Assembly: GCF_028690125.1 (NCBI RefSeq)
Contig: NZ_JAQVBV010000021.1
Span: 55,879 to 95,388 of the forward strand
Direction of reading: 5' to 3'
Source of the DNA: Bacteroides sp.
Lineage (GTDB): Bacteria > Bacteroidota > Bacteroidia > Bacteroidales > Bacteroidaceae
Length of the DNA stretch: 39,510 nt
The position numbers were made by a program, and so were the translations under genes. How positions within the stretch are numbered: the first letter of the stretch is position 1; every line of letters starts with the position of its first letter. The notes under the pieces are model-generated. The model made no database searches and had not been told where the DNA came from. It saw nothing but the letters and a program-made list of their open reading frames with translations. This document shows, piece by piece, positions 6,576 through 14,027 of the stretch.

Positions 6576-7937
6576 TTAAGGGGTTTCTGTTGCCAGTTCT
6601 GATATTTTTTCGATTAGGTATTTTTGATCTTCATCTGAACCGTATTGCATGATGTGTTTTAACGTTGATGCGATCTCTTTTGGTGAAGATGTGGAGGTGA
6701 TATTGGCATCTATATGAAGATGTTTGTTGAATTTACAGGAGTTATGAAGGTTATTTAAATTATTGGTTTCAAGGAATTCTTTTAGTGAGTCGTTATTTTC
6801 GTATTTGTTTAAGATAATGTTTACGGTGTTTCGATATTCTTGATTGTTTGGGTGATTGTATCCATAAATGTTGATTGTATCTTTAGTGAATTTGATTTTT
6901 GGATAGGGTTCGTTCTTTGCCAGGAATTCACAAATTGTATAGTTATCACAACAGTTGAGTAATGATTGGGTTTCGGAGTTTGTTATGTAATTTGCTAAGA
7001 TTTTTGAGATATCCGGATTAATATTTGTTTGATTATAGAGTTTTAAGAAGGTGGTGAATATTGAGATATTGTAAAATGTTGGGTAGAGTATGTTATTAGA
7101 GTGTTTATTGTGGAAGAGGGCTGGGGTGATATCGATATAATTCATTTGTTCGTGGAATTGGAGATAGGTTGTTAAACCAGTTTTGATAGCGGGTTTATCT
7201 AAGAGAAAAAATGATTGTGTGATGAGTGATCGGACGTTTAATGCTGTTGGTTTGCTGAGAGTATGGTGAGTGTAGTTAAGGATTTCTGTAATAGATTCGA
7301 GTTTTGTTTGGATCGGAGCGTTACTATGAGAGCAGATGAAGTTGATAGTAATTTCGATGAATTGGGGATTTTTAATCCATTTGTATATTGTTGTTGGGGT
7401 GTTGGGGTTTGGATCGATATATAGGTGGTTTGAAGGGACATAATTGATATTCCATTTTTTATCGGTTGCTGCATCCACTATAAGGGATATTTCATGGTTG
7501 ATTTTTTTTAGATTGGATCTGATTTTATCGGATTTTGTATTGGAAATTTCATCGAGTTTATTGAGAAGGTTTACTACTGCTTGTTCCGGGTTATTGAATG
7601 ATTTGATTGCATTTATGATGTTTTGGTTGGTGAAATAATTTGTATCAAATGGGAGGAATCTATGGGTTGTTTTAATGTTGAAACATGTTTCGACATGACC
7701 GCATTGATACTGGAAATGAGATAGAATTGTTTCGAGATGTTCGAAATGGCGTTTGCTAATGTAGTTTAAGATACTGTTGACTCTGTGTTTTGTGGTTTTC
7801 TTTGCGGTGATTACTGAGAGCCATTCTTTGATGGTGAATGGGTTTTCGATATGGAATTCGAGTTCGAGGGTTTTTTCAAATGCGGGGTCATCTGAAATGG
7901 ATTTTAGAGTGGATATTAGGGATTTTTTGAATATCAT
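6576..7937 (-). CDS. Large hypothetical helical protein, 453 aa
   Basis: Second-longest product here and not recognised. It appears mostly alpha-helical throughout, with evenly spaced Leu/Ile-rich helices, as in helical-repeat scaffolds, though no clear HEAT or TPR consensus can be read. Cysteines at about 99 and 105 (QCGHVETCF) and 333-334 (LLNCCDNYTIC) do not form a standard zinc ribbon. The start at 7937 follows GGAAG. It is two bases downstream of the zinc-finger gene 7940-8149, so both are one unit. Confidence 0.7.
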   Translation of the reverse strand: MIFKKSLISTLKSISDDPAFEKTLELEFHIENPFTIKEWLSVITAKKTTKHRVNSILNYISKRHFEHLETILSHFQYQCGHVETCFNIKTTHRFLPFDTNYFTNQNIINAIKSFNNPEQAVVNLLNKLDEISNTKSDKIRSNLKKINHEISLIVDAATDKKWNINYVPSNHLYIDPNPNTPTTIYKWIKNPQFIEITINFICSHSNAPIQTKLESITEILNYTHHTLSKPTALNVRSLITQSFFLLDKPAIKTGLTTYLQFHEQMNYIDITPALFHNKHSNNILYPTFYNISIFTTFLKLYNQTNINPDISKILANYITNSETQSLLNCCDNYTICEFLAKNEPYPKIKFTKDTINIYGYNHPNNQEYRNTVNIILNKYENNDSLKEFLETNNLNNLHNSCKFNKHLHIDANITSTSSPKEIASTLKHIMQYGSDEDQKYLIEKISELATETP

Positions 7938-7939
7938 GT

Positions 7940-8149
7940 TTATTCTTCCTTAAATACTTCGTCCTGGCATGATTGACACAGACCAGATATTCTGGATTCT
8001 TTTATTGAGAGTTCGTCTCTGAAAATACCCGGATTACATGATGTGCCGCAAAATGGGCATAATCCGTTTTCGAGTCGTTCTTTTGCGATCGGGTCTTTTG
8101 CACAGATGAGCTGTATTCCGGGTTTGGACATATCTACAATTGCATTCAT
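7940..8149 (-). CDS. Zinc-ribbon mini-protein, 69 aa
   Basis: A single zinc ribbon: CPFC at residues 31-34, C at about 38, and CQSC near the C-terminus (LCQSCQDEV). The start is preceded by AAGG at a spacing of 8 bases. It belongs with the large gene downstream. The function is unknown; such small ribbons often act as adaptors in nucleic-acid or protein binding. Confidence 0.65.
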   Translation of the reverse strand: MNAIVDMSKPGIQLICAKDPIAKERLENGLCPFCGTSCNPGIFRDELSIKESRISGLCQSCQDEVFKEE

Positions 8150-8176
8150 TTTAAAACCTTTTTATTAATAAACAAT

Positions 8177-8494
8177 TTATTTGAAGAATTCCTGTTGTAT
8201 TTTTTTGATGAAAGTGTTTCTGACAATTTGTATTGTGTTTAGTGGGTTAGATCGATCTTTATTTGCGTAATAATAGAGAGATTCTATAGGATCATCACCG
8301 TATACACCAGGATGGGTTTTGGGATCTTTAACTGGTTTTCTGCAGAGATAGATGTTCCAGCCATGACCTATTGGAAGAATGAAATCTATTTTTTTGAATA
8401 GTTTTTGTTCACCGGTATAATAATTGTCATGGACCAGAGTGATTTTTCTGGATTCGATATAGATCTCCTGGATTTTGGTGTTACAGAGAGACAT
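8177..8494 (-). CDS. Hypothetical protein, last gene of the Csx16-like operon
   Basis: 105 aa, not recognised. I start it at the ATG at 8494 (MSLCNTKIQ), which overlaps the end of the Csx16-like gene by 14 bases; a TTG upstream is possible. Features are an IYIESRKITLVHDN strand pair and an aromatic IGHGWNIYLCRKP segment, with a helix at the C-terminus. With no Shine-Dalgarno site, translation probably depends on coupling to the upstream gene. Confidence 0.6.
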   Translation of the reverse strand: MSLCNTKIQEIYIESRKITLVHDNYYTGEQKLFKKIDFILPIGHGWNIYLCRKPVKDPKTHPGVYGDDPIESLYYYANKDRSNPLNTIQIVRNTFIKKIQQEFFK

Positions 8495-8786
8495 TAGCAA
8501 AATGAGGAGTTTCTATTTGGGATATTGAATAACATTCCAAATAGGCATCGAGTTTATCCATTTCATCTGCAGATAGTTCAATAGGAGTATCTGTGCGTTT
8601 CATAGGAATCCTGATTTTGTAGTATTGTTTGGCGTGAGATGCGATATGGATGGGGAGTGATCCAAAAACAGTTTTGTTTTTGATATCGTTTACGGTAGCA
8701 TAGGTGAGAACGGTGCCGACAATGTTTTTGCGTTGTAACCATTCGATTGCTCCGATGTGTCGGGATACAATGATTATATCAGACAT
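8481..8786 (-). CDS. csx16: Csx16-family protein, putative ring nuclease
   Basis: 101 aa, full length for the Csx16 (VVA1548) family. Diagnostic segments in order are IIIVSRHIGAIEWLQRK (residues 4-20), TVFGSLPIHIASHAKQYY (about 39-56) and IELSADEMDKLDAYLE (about 69-84), matching the family's VSRHxGAxEW, GxLPxxxA and LSAxExD signatures. Csx16 genes accompany type III CRISPR systems and are reported or proposed to act on cyclic oligoadenylate messengers. No cas gene or repeat array exists in this window, so a stand-alone anti-CRISPR role is a reasonable inference. It overlaps both neighbours by 13 and 14 bases and has no clear Shine-Dalgarno site, so translation is coupled. Confidence 0.8.
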   Translation of the reverse strand: MSDIIIVSRHIGAIEWLQRKNIVGTVLTYATVNDIKNKTVFGSLPIHIASHAKQYYKIRIPMKRTDTPIELSADEMDKLDAYLECYSISQIETPHFANVSL

Positions 8787-9130
8787 GAATTTAGGGTGGT
8801 TTCGATGTTGTTGTAGGAAGATGAGACGATACTATAGAACTGATCATCTATGTTTCCATAGGGATCTTTGAGTTTTATGGTAATATGGAAACTATCTGTT
8901 TTGGTTTTTAGTTCTTCGATTGAGATAATGGGATCGCATATCTTTTCGTTTACGAATGGTTGGTTTGGAGCACGTTCAATTGAATCTATATAGAAAGGGA
9001 ACCAGTTTCTGATGAAATGTTCTGGTGGATGAGTATAGGTTTCGCTAATCTCGGTGAGAATTTCAATTAATGGTTTTGATATAGGTTTTGTTGCAGTATA
9101 TTCAATTGCGTTGTTTTTAATTGCTATCAT
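8774..9130 (-). CDS. Hypothetical protein in Csx16-like operon, 118 aa
   Basis: Not recognised. Start placed at 9130 (MIAIKNN): GGAGG precedes it by 8 bases and lies inside the upstream mini-gene. Secondary structure looks alpha/beta: N-terminal helix (PLIEILTEISETY), central strands and a DSFHITIKLKDPYG strand with a C-terminal helix. It overlaps the mini-gene by 14 bases and the Csx16-like gene by 13, so it is a firm member of that operon and a candidate partner. Confidence 0.65.
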   Translation of the reverse strand: MIAIKNNAIEYTATKPISKPLIEILTEISETYTHPPEHFIRNWFPFYIDSIERAPNQPFVNEKICDPIISIEELKTKTDSFHITIKLKDPYGNIDDQFYSIVSSSYNNIETTLNSCLI

Positions 9131-9254
9131 GACAGTTACCTCCACAGTTACATGTATGAGCGGTTTTTGATTTGTCAGAGTTTTTACAGTTACAGATATG
9201 GGGTTTCTTTGAGATTGAATCTGTAGGGGGAGTTGTTGGTTTTGATGGTGTCAT
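9117..9254 (-). CDS. Small Cys-rich protein, first gene of operon
   Basis: 45 aa. The second half has HICNCKNSDKSKTAHTCNCG and then GNCHDSN: two CxC pairs, one further Cys and three His, a likely metal-binding knot. The first half is Pro/Thr-rich and probably disordered. AGGA lies 8 bases before the ATG. It is the first gene after a TATA-like box at about 9288-9296, and overlaps the next gene by 14 bases, so it probably couples translation of the operon that contains the Csx16-like protein. Confidence 0.6.
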   Translation of the reverse strand: MTPSKPTTPPTDSISKKPHICNCKNSDKSKTAHTCNCGGNCHDSN

Positions 9255-9287
9255 GTTGATATTCCTGTGTGTTTTTGTATAGTTTTT

Positions 9288-9296
9288 AAAATATAT
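9288..9296 (-). promoter_or_regulatory. TATA-box promoter of Csx16-like operon
   Basis: The minus strand reads AAAAATATATTTT about 34-42 bases upstream of the ATG at 9254, in an AT-rich gap of 72 bases. Transcription would begin near the AGGA site. It is the only spacing large enough for a promoter between 9254 and 9327. Confidence 0.4.
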
Positions 9297-9326
9297 TTTT
9301 TTGTTTATTTTAATTTTATTATGAAT

Positions 9327-9947
9327 TTATGTTGAGAATATAGATGATATTGTTTTGAATACTCGTTTGAAGAAGTGAGGTTCTTCAGTAGTGGTTTGAG
9401 GTAGGTGTTGTGTTGGTTTTTTTGTTTGATGTTTTGGGTTTTGTGCATTGTTTGTGCATTCTTTACAGGAGCTTGCCAAGCCGTTTATTTTATTTTTGTT
9501 TTTAGGGAAGTCGGTGAATGGAAGGACCCGTTTGCATGACGTACAATATCGAATATTGTATTCAGTGTTGATACCCCGGAGACCAGGTCGTTTGTATTTT
9601 TTGCATTCGGTAATCATTTCTGCTTTTATTTCTGTGAGAGATTTTTGATTGGGTGTGGGTTTGGGTTTTAAGGCGATGTATTTGTTGTAACAGGTTTTAC
9701 ACCATGTGTGGTAGGATTGACCTGATTTTGTATTTTTTATGGTAAAGTTAGTGAGAGGTTGATCCGTATTACAATAGGGGCAATATTTTTTCTTTGTAGA
9801 TATGAATTGTTTTGCTAGTTGATCGAGTTTTTGTTTGTGTTCACAGTTTTTACATACAGGATTAAGAGAGTCCGGGGTTGTGGGATCCGGGTTAAAACTG
9901 TAAGTATCTTTTTTTTCTCCACAGAGAGAACATATTTTTGTTGGCAT
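9327..9947 (-). CDS. Protein with three Cys4 zinc modules
   Basis: 206 aa. Three repeats with the pattern CxxC ... F ... C..C: CSLCGEKKDTYSFNPD..CKNC (residues 5-35), CPYCNTDQPLTNF..CKTC (56-87) and CTSCKRVLPFTDFPKN..CKEC (about 135-165). This pattern, with F three to eight residues after the first CxxC, occurs in phage HNH or recombination endonuclease VII-like zinc modules, but no HNH catalytic residues are visible. The tail is basic and Pro/Thr-rich. Start at 9947 follows AAGGAT. Confidence 0.65.
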   Translation of the reverse strand: MPTKICSLCGEKKDTYSFNPDPTTPDSLNPVCKNCEHKQKLDQLAKQFISTKKKYCPYCNTDQPLTNFTIKNTKSGQSYHTWCKTCYNKYIALKPKPTPNQKSLTEIKAEMITECKKYKRPGLRGINTEYNIRYCTSCKRVLPFTDFPKNKNKINGLASSCKECTNNAQNPKHQTKKPTQHLPQTTTEEPHFFKRVFKTISSIFST

Positions 9948-9957
9948 AGTATATCCT

Positions 9958-10392
9958 TTAAAAGTAACCTTCTTCTTTTAGAGAGGTCCAGTCGTTGTTT
10001 GTTAGGATTATATGATCAAGAAGTTTTATGCCGAGTAGTTCACCGGCATTTTTTAGTTTTGTGGTGATATTTAGGTCTTGTTCAGAAGGCGTTTTGTTGC
10101 CGGAGGGATGGTTGTGAGCCATGATTATTGCAACTGCGTTATCGAGGATTGCGCTTCGGAAAATTTCTCTTGGATGTACTGGAGATTCGTTTACAATACC
10201 CAGACTAATTATTCTGGTGTTAATGATATTATAATTTCCGTTTAGAGTCATTATAATGACGGTTTCCTGAGTGAGATCTTTGATGAATTCTGTTAAGTAG
10301 GGGATGATGCATGAGGGAGTTGTTATATTTAGATCTTTCATCATGGGGGTGTAGTAAGGAGGATGTTCGGAGACCTGCATTAACATAAACAT
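9958..10392 (-). CDS. RadC-like MPN (JAB) domain protein
   Basis: 144 aa, matching the C-terminal domain of RadC (DUF2466). The JAMM-type metal motif is intact: AHNHPSG at residues 92-98 (His93, His95), Ser97 and Asp106 in TPSEQD, with a conserved upstream acidic residue near 43 (TQE). It lacks the helix-hairpin-helix N-terminus of full RadC, like many plasmid-borne copies (YeeS type). RadC proteins are thought to be metal-dependent hydrolases but their target is unclear. Start taken at 10392, behind GGAAGTGA; an upstream GTG is possible. Confidence 0.85.
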   Translation of the reverse strand: MFMLMQVSEHPPYYTPMMKDLNITTPSCIIPYLTEFIKDLTQETVIIMTLNGNYNIINTRIISLGIVNESPVHPREIFRSAILDNAVAIIMAHNHPSGNKTPSEQDLNITTKLKNAGELLGIKLLDHIILTNNDWTSLKEEGYF

Positions 10393-10429
10393 TTTTTTCA
10401 CTTCCAGAACAAAAAAGGGTATTTGTTTT

Positions 10430-10894
10430 TTAAGGAGTGTCGTGGTTTACCAGGAGTTCTTTTATCGAATACACGTGTTCAATGATGTTGTGGCATTTTG
10501 GGCATTGATATTTGTGGGTTGCTCCGTCTTCATCTGAATAAGAGTCAAGGACTTTATTATTGATATCTATTCGTTCACAGGTGTGTTCTGTTGAGGTACG
10601 CAAGAATGTATCGGATGTTATATGGCAGATAGGGCATTTGAATGTAAGGTTCTGGATTGGTTTGTCAATCAGGAACTGTTCAAGTCCTTTATCACAGGAA
10701 TATGTTGTGTAGCAATTTGGACATTGATATAAACAGAGTCTTGGATAAGATAGGGTATCGATTGATACCGCGTTTATCGAGTATTCTCTTATATGTGTGA
10801 GGGCATCATAATTAGTACGGAGTATGCGGGATTCGAGTTTGTAAAAGATTGGGGATTGTTTTTTGCATTTTGGGCATAAATATATTTTTTTCAT
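10430..10894 (-). CDS. Zinc-ribbon protein with four CxxC modules
   Basis: 154 aa. CPKC (residues 8-11), CPNC (about 57-60), CPIC (about 84-87) and CPKC (about 132-135) with intervening Cys/His; these probably pair into two zinc ribbons. The last half resembles the first, so it may be an internal duplication. Its ATG overlaps the stop of the upstream DpnD-like gene (ATGA). Function unknown. Confidence 0.65.
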   Translation of the reverse strand: MKKIYLCPKCKKQSPIFYKLESRILRTNYDALTHIREYSINAVSIDTLSYPRLCLYQCPNCYTTYSCDKGLEQFLIDKPIQNLTFKCPICHITSDTFLRTSTEHTCERIDINNKVLDSYSDEDGATHKYQCPKCHNIIEHVYSIKELLVNHDTP

Positions 10895-11088
10895 CGGATT
10901 ATTTCCGCCTCCAGATCGTCGAATTCTAGTGTGATGGTTTTTGTATCTTTTTCGAAAAAGGGGATCGCATTAAGGGGTTTATTGAGGGTGGTGTCAGCGA
11001 TACGGAATGCTTCTTCCTCATTATCTGCATGGATTCTGAGGTGTCCGGTTTTCGTGATTGTTTTTATTAGGTGTATTTTATATAACAT
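10891..11088 (-). CDS. DpnD/PcfM-like small domain protein, 65 aa
   Basis: Pattern: strand KIHLIKTITKTGHLRIHADN, then helix EEEAFRIADTTL, then strand TKTITLEFDDL. This beta-beta-alpha-beta layout with an A(D/E)xEEEA helix matches the small DpnD/PcfM-like domain that recurs in at least six genes here. GGTGA lies seven bases before the ATG and overlaps the stop codon of the upstream gene, so they are translationally coupled. Its family's function is unknown. Confidence 0.55.
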   Translation of the reverse strand: MLYKIHLIKTITKTGHLRIHADNEEEAFRIADTTLNKPLNAIPFFEKDTKTITLEFDDLEAEIIR

Positions 11089-11094
11089 GAATTT

Positions 11095-11430
11095 TCACCA
11101 TACGATATTCTGTTCATCCCAATCGTTTATTGCCCGTTCTTCTGCTGCAAGACCTTCATTTTCACTTGTATCTTCACACCATTCTGCACCACAATCGCAG
11201 CATTCAAGATATCTTTCTGTGTTGATGTTGGGAGTTATATCACTAGATCCGCAATAGGGGCAACCCTCGTCAAGATCGATTTCTGTGGTTGTTTTTGTTG
11301 TTGGATCAGAAATGAAGAAGAAGTTAGCTACACTATCGGGGTCCTGTTGAATTTCTTTTGCGAGTCGGGCTGCCATGATTGGGGAGTCTGCTTCGATATC
11401 AATTGTCCAGGTAACTAGATATTCGGTCAT
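11095..11430 (-). CDS. DpnD-like domain fused to Lar-like zinc ribbon
   Basis: 111 aa. Residues 1-50 are a DpnD/PcfM-like module (YLVTWTIDIEADSPIMAARL). Residues 56-108 match the Lar restriction-alleviation zinc ribbon: CPYCGSSDI, LECCDCGAEW, then AAEERAINDWDEQN, which corresponds to the family's EAIEAWNRR end. Lar-type proteins are associated with protection from type I restriction, but many family members are untested. The match is by motif order, not by proven homology. Confidence 0.6.
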   Translation of the reverse strand: MTEYLVTWTIDIEADSPIMAARLAKEIQQDPDSVANFFFISDPTTKTTTEIDLDEGCPYCGSSDITPNINTERYLECCDCGAEWCEDTSENEGLAAEERAINDWDEQNIVW

Positions 11431-11453
11431 TTTAATAATACCTCACTGATTTG

Positions 11454-11708
11454 TTAGGATAATTGGTGGTTTGATTGTTGTTTTTTATAGGTTTCCATGA
11501 ATGTGATGATTTTTGGACCCCATATGTCGGTAACAGATATTGATTCGGAGGTTGATTTACCTACACGGATTGCACCGTTGTTTCCAATATATAGGTTCTT
11601 TTTATCATTATAGATAAAAATGGTGTATTTTGCGGATCTTGAATCCTGTTTTCGAGATAGGTGTTTGACGTTTTCGAAATAATCGATGAATATATCTTTT
11701 TTTGACAT
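11454..11708 (-). CDS. Hypothetical protein, 84 aa
   Basis: Not recognised. Likely alpha/beta: an N-terminal helix, then AKYTIFIYNDKKNLYIG and a central GAIRVGKSTSES loop. The latter resembles a phosphate-binding turn but lacks the full Walker A. Start at 11708; GTGAT-like TGATTATT precedes it and contains the stop of the upstream gene. Confidence 0.55.
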   Translation of the reverse strand: MSKKDIFIDYFENVKHLSRKQDSRSAKYTIFIYNDKKNLYIGNNGAIRVGKSTSESISVTDIWGPKIITFMETYKKQQSNHQLS

Positions 11709-11713
11709 AATAA

Positions 11714-12313
11714 TCAATAGGATAATTTTTCAAAATATTTTTTGCAGAAATATGCTGATTGGTTATGGGGGGATAGATCAGGATGGTTTTTTTTGAATAC
11801 TCTGTATTCAGAAAATGCGTTTGCTTTTTTGATTTTAAAGAGTCGTTCTGTGTGTTCTGAGGTGTGTTGGGTTTCTGTTTTGAGTTGGTTGTCTATTGAT
11901 CGGAATAGTTCGGATTCAATAGAATCGATAAATTGTGAGAAGAGGTCGTCGTAGATGTCTTCAAGAGATTGTTTGTAAGTTGAGTTGTTTGTTTTTATGA
12001 GATAGGTAATGTAACCCATTAGGGTGATTCTTGGATCGGTTTTCATTGCTGAAATTAATTTTGTGATGAATGTTGTTTTGTCTGATAGTAGGTGTGCGTC
12101 TGTATGGTAGTAAGTTAGATCGAGAAGATCTTTTGGATAAGGGGTAGCAGAGAGATCGAGTTCGGTTGTTGTAGCAGTATCGGTATTTGTTATAACAAAA
12201 TGTGTTTGTGGAGAATATGGATTAAGTTGGATCTCTCTGGTGTGTATTGCGGCAAGTTCGGGAGAGTTGAGATCTTTTAGGGTTATCGTCCAGGTTACTA
12301 TATAATCAGTCAT
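11714..12313 (-). CDS. DpnD-like domain with helical C-terminus
   Basis: 199 aa. Residues 1-55 are a paralogue of the N-terminus of 11095-11430 (both begin M-T-x-Y-x-V-T-W-T-I, then A-A-x-x-A(R/T)EIQ and TTTE(I/L)DL). The rest, about 80-195, is helical (SFIDSIESELFRSI, RLFKIKKANAFSEYRVFK) without a known domain. The same front module therefore carries different tails. Start behind TGATAAAAA, with the previous stop inside. Confidence 0.65.
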   Translation of the reverse strand: MTDYIVTWTITLKDLNSPELAAIHTREIQLNPYSPQTHFVITNTDTATTTELDLSATPYPKDLLDLTYYHTDAHLLSDKTTFITKLISAMKTDPRITLMGYITYLIKTNNSTYKQSLEDIYDDLFSQFIDSIESELFRSIDNQLKTETQHTSEHTERLFKIKKANAFSEYRVFKKNHPDLSPHNQSAYFCKKYFEKLSY

Positions 12314-12319
12314 TTTTTA

Positions 12320-12826
12320 TCATGCCATTCGAATAAAAAGTAGAGCGTCTTTTTTGATCTCTGTATTGGGGAAGTTGAATTCTCTTGAATCAAATGGGTC
12401 TGTGATGAGATGGTAGCCGTTTGGAGTGAAGCTTGATTCATAAATTATGATATTGTGATATTTAAGCCATTCTTCGACAGGATTATACTCTGTTTTAGAG
12501 TCGATATCAATGAGGAATTTGCGTTCTGCTTTGGATTTTGGATTTAATAGACAAGTTTTCCAAAGTGAATCGATTTTAGTGATGTTTGGATCCTCAATGA
12601 GCCGGTGTTGGAATTGTTTGAATGCTTTTGCATATGATCGTTTGTTGACTGTACGGTATATTCTGAAGGTTTTGTCCGGATGCAGGAGTTTGCATTTGTG
12701 TTTTATGATCTCGATGTCGGTTTCGGGATTGGAAATGATCTGTCTGATTGCAATTTTGTTGGTGTTGTTTGGGTTATCGCGTTTTCTGTCTATCGCGATA
12801 TAGATGTGGCAGGATTCAGGAGTCAT
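12320..12826 (-). CDS. Phage-type protein with FLIDID motif, primase-like?
   Basis: 168 aa. The start at 12826 (MTPESCHIYIAIDR) is fixed by an ATGA overlap with the upstream mini-gene. Blocks recognisable from phage proteins of unknown function: FRIYRTVNKRSYAKAFKQF, then ERKFLIDIDS (about 103-112) and TPNGYHLITDPFD (about 137-149). The hhhDhD pattern is reminiscent of the archaeo-eukaryotic primase catalytic strand, but the usual third metal residue cannot be confirmed. Its first 14 codons are repeated at 13363-13405. Confidence 0.6.
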   Translation of the reverse strand: MTPESCHIYIAIDRKRDNPNNTNKIAIRQIISNPETDIEIIKHKCKLLHPDKTFRIYRTVNKRSYAKAFKQFQHRLIEDPNITKIDSLWKTCLLNPKSKAERKFLIDIDSKTEYNPVEEWLKYHNIIIYESSFTPNGYHLITDPFDSREFNFPNTEIKKDALLFIRMA

Positions 12827-12975
12827 CTTTTCGCCTGTTTCATCGTGCATACCTTCTTGGTTTTCGCTTTACAATACCCGCATTCGAGCGTAATCTCATT
12901 ATTACACACCGGAACTTCAAACCAATCCCATCCATACCAATCCCATCTCCATTTTTGTACACCATCTTTTTTCAT
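12823..12975 (-). CDS. Trp-rich zinc mini-protein, 50 aa
   Basis: Sequence starts MKKDGVQKWRWDWYGWDWFE and contains Cys at 24, 32, 35 and 43 (CGYC...C), a likely zinc site. Five tryptophans in twenty residues is unusual. A good GGTGAT site precedes the ATG, and the stop overlaps the start of 12320-12826. It sits in the block bounded by the duplicated start sequence. Confidence 0.6.
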   Translation of the reverse strand: MKKDGVQKWRWDWYGWDWFEVPVCNNEITLECGYCKAKTKKVCTMKQAKR

Positions 12976-13008
12976 AACATCACCCATTGTTGCAGGATAT
13001 CTCGGTCA

Positions 13009-13338
13009 TCAATACTGCTTCGTAATTTTGGTGATAATGTCCATCATTACCACGTGGTTGTATCTCAATTCCAGATCGTACGTCTGACCAATTTGTAGAT
13101 ATATGTATACTTTGGTATCTACGGCATACACCCCATAGTTCGTCTCTACGATACATAGAGCGTCGTTTATCTGTTTATCGTATATCGTGGCTCTTTGTAA
13201 TTCTCCAGATGGTTGTGCAAAGTAGTAGAGATTTACACCCATGACACCGATTATAAGTAGAATCAGGATCCCAAATAAGATTTGGGTTGATACGATCTGA
13301 TCGTGTTGTGGAAATGCATTATTACTATTATCTGTCAT
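13009..13338 (-). CDS. Single-pass membrane protein, 109 aa
   Basis: One strong membrane helix at residues 20-42 (TQILFGILILLIIGVMGVNLYYF), a short N-terminal cytoplasmic part and a C-terminal part that looks like a small beta barrel or OB-like fold (ATIYDKQINDALCIVETNYGVYAV). The family is not recognised. GGGATAAAGG lies before the ATG. Confidence 0.65.
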   Translation of the reverse strand: MTDNSNNAFPQHDQIVSTQILFGILILLIIGVMGVNLYYFAQPSGELQRATIYDKQINDALCIVETNYGVYAVDTKVYIYLQIGQTYDLELRYNHVVMMDIITKITKQY

Positions 13339-13348
13339 CCTTTATCCC

Positions 13349-13405
13349 TCAGCCCATGGATAATCTGTCGATTGCGATATAGATGTGACAGGATTCAGGA
13401 GTCAT
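13349..13405 (-). pseudogene. Duplicated start of gene 12320-12826
   Basis: Encodes MTPESCHIYIAIDRLSMG then stops. The first 14 residues are identical to the start of 12320-12826, and the DNA (13365-13405 versus 12785-12826) differs by only a few bases. Its ATG overlaps the stop of the upstream gene (ATGA). It is probably the remnant left when a block (about 12830-13364) was inserted or duplicated inside an ancestral gene pair. Confidence 0.6.
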
Positions 13406-13587
13406 AAAGGACCCTCAAGTAGTTCAGGGAATTTATCTTTTCTAACATCTCGAAGATATTGTATTTCAGATATTTTTCGTTTGTCGTTTTGGAATGCTCT
13501 GTGGAGTTCTTTGTCTGTTGGTATAAGTATACCGGCACATTTCATTCTGATGATAAGATCGTATCGGTGTATTCGTGTGATTTTCAT
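13402..13587 (-). CDS. Small basic helical protein, 61 aa
   Basis: Not recognised. Basic and mainly helical (IHRYDLIIRMKCAGILIPTD, KRKISEIQYLRDVRK), possibly binding nucleic acid. Both ends overlap neighbours as ATGA, so it is firmly part of the operon 13928 to 13349. Confidence 0.6.
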   Translation of the reverse strand: MKITRIHRYDLIIRMKCAGILIPTDKELHRAFQNDKRKISEIQYLRDVRKDKFPELLEGPL

Positions 13588-13928
13588 AACAGATTTGCAT
13601 TTGGATTTAAATACATTTTATATTCTTTTTGTCCTTTTGGAGTTAAGTGTATAAAATGTGGATCGTCTGCCCAACTACATAAATTATATCTTGATTTAAT
13701 ATGATTTCCATATTCAGAGTCAATTATAGGATCGTCTGGAATATCAGTAATATCTGCAACATATTTGCCGTTGAATGGCATAAGGATACCATATTCATTA
13801 TGAATGAAAATTCCAGCATCGTAACATTTTTTGAATGCCCTTTCTAAAGATCGAACTGCGGATTGTTGATCTTTTGTTAATCCAAATAGATTATTAAACT
13901 CATTTTTATCTAATTTTAATTGATTCAT
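13584..13928 (-). CDS. Hypothetical protein, 114 aa
   Basis: Not recognised. The ATG at 13928 follows GGTGAT by four bases; an earlier in-frame codon lacks a site. Residues 10-35 (EFNNLFGLTKDQQSAVRSLERAF) look like a helix-turn-helix-like segment followed by strands. A MarR- or phage-type small regulator is possible. The C-terminal part has no clear motif. Confidence 0.6.
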   Translation of the reverse strand: MNQLKLDKNEFNNLFGLTKDQQSAVRSLERAFKKCYDAGIFIHNEYGILMPFNGKYVADITDIPDDPIIDSEYGNHIKSRYNLCSWADDPHFIHLTPKGQKEYKMYLNPNANLL

Positions 13929-14027
13929 TTTTATCACCAATTCTCAAGTGTTTTTGGGGTTTTATCTTTTTTAATATTTTGAGTAAATTGTATTTACAAT
14001 ATACTTTGGTTGTTGCTTTGAAATGTT

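Noticed and set aside
8481..9254. Part of a CRISPR-Cas locus
   Set aside because: No cas genes and no repeat-spacer array exist anywhere in the window, so Csx16-like protein is treated as stand-alone.
11454..11708. P-loop ATPase from GAIRVGKSTSES
   Set aside because: The segment lacks the GxxxxGK(S/T) spacing and no Walker B is present.
12976..13008. Nine-codon leader peptide before 12823-12975
   Set aside because: MTEISCNNG ends in the ribosome site of the next gene and may be translated, but it is too short to support.
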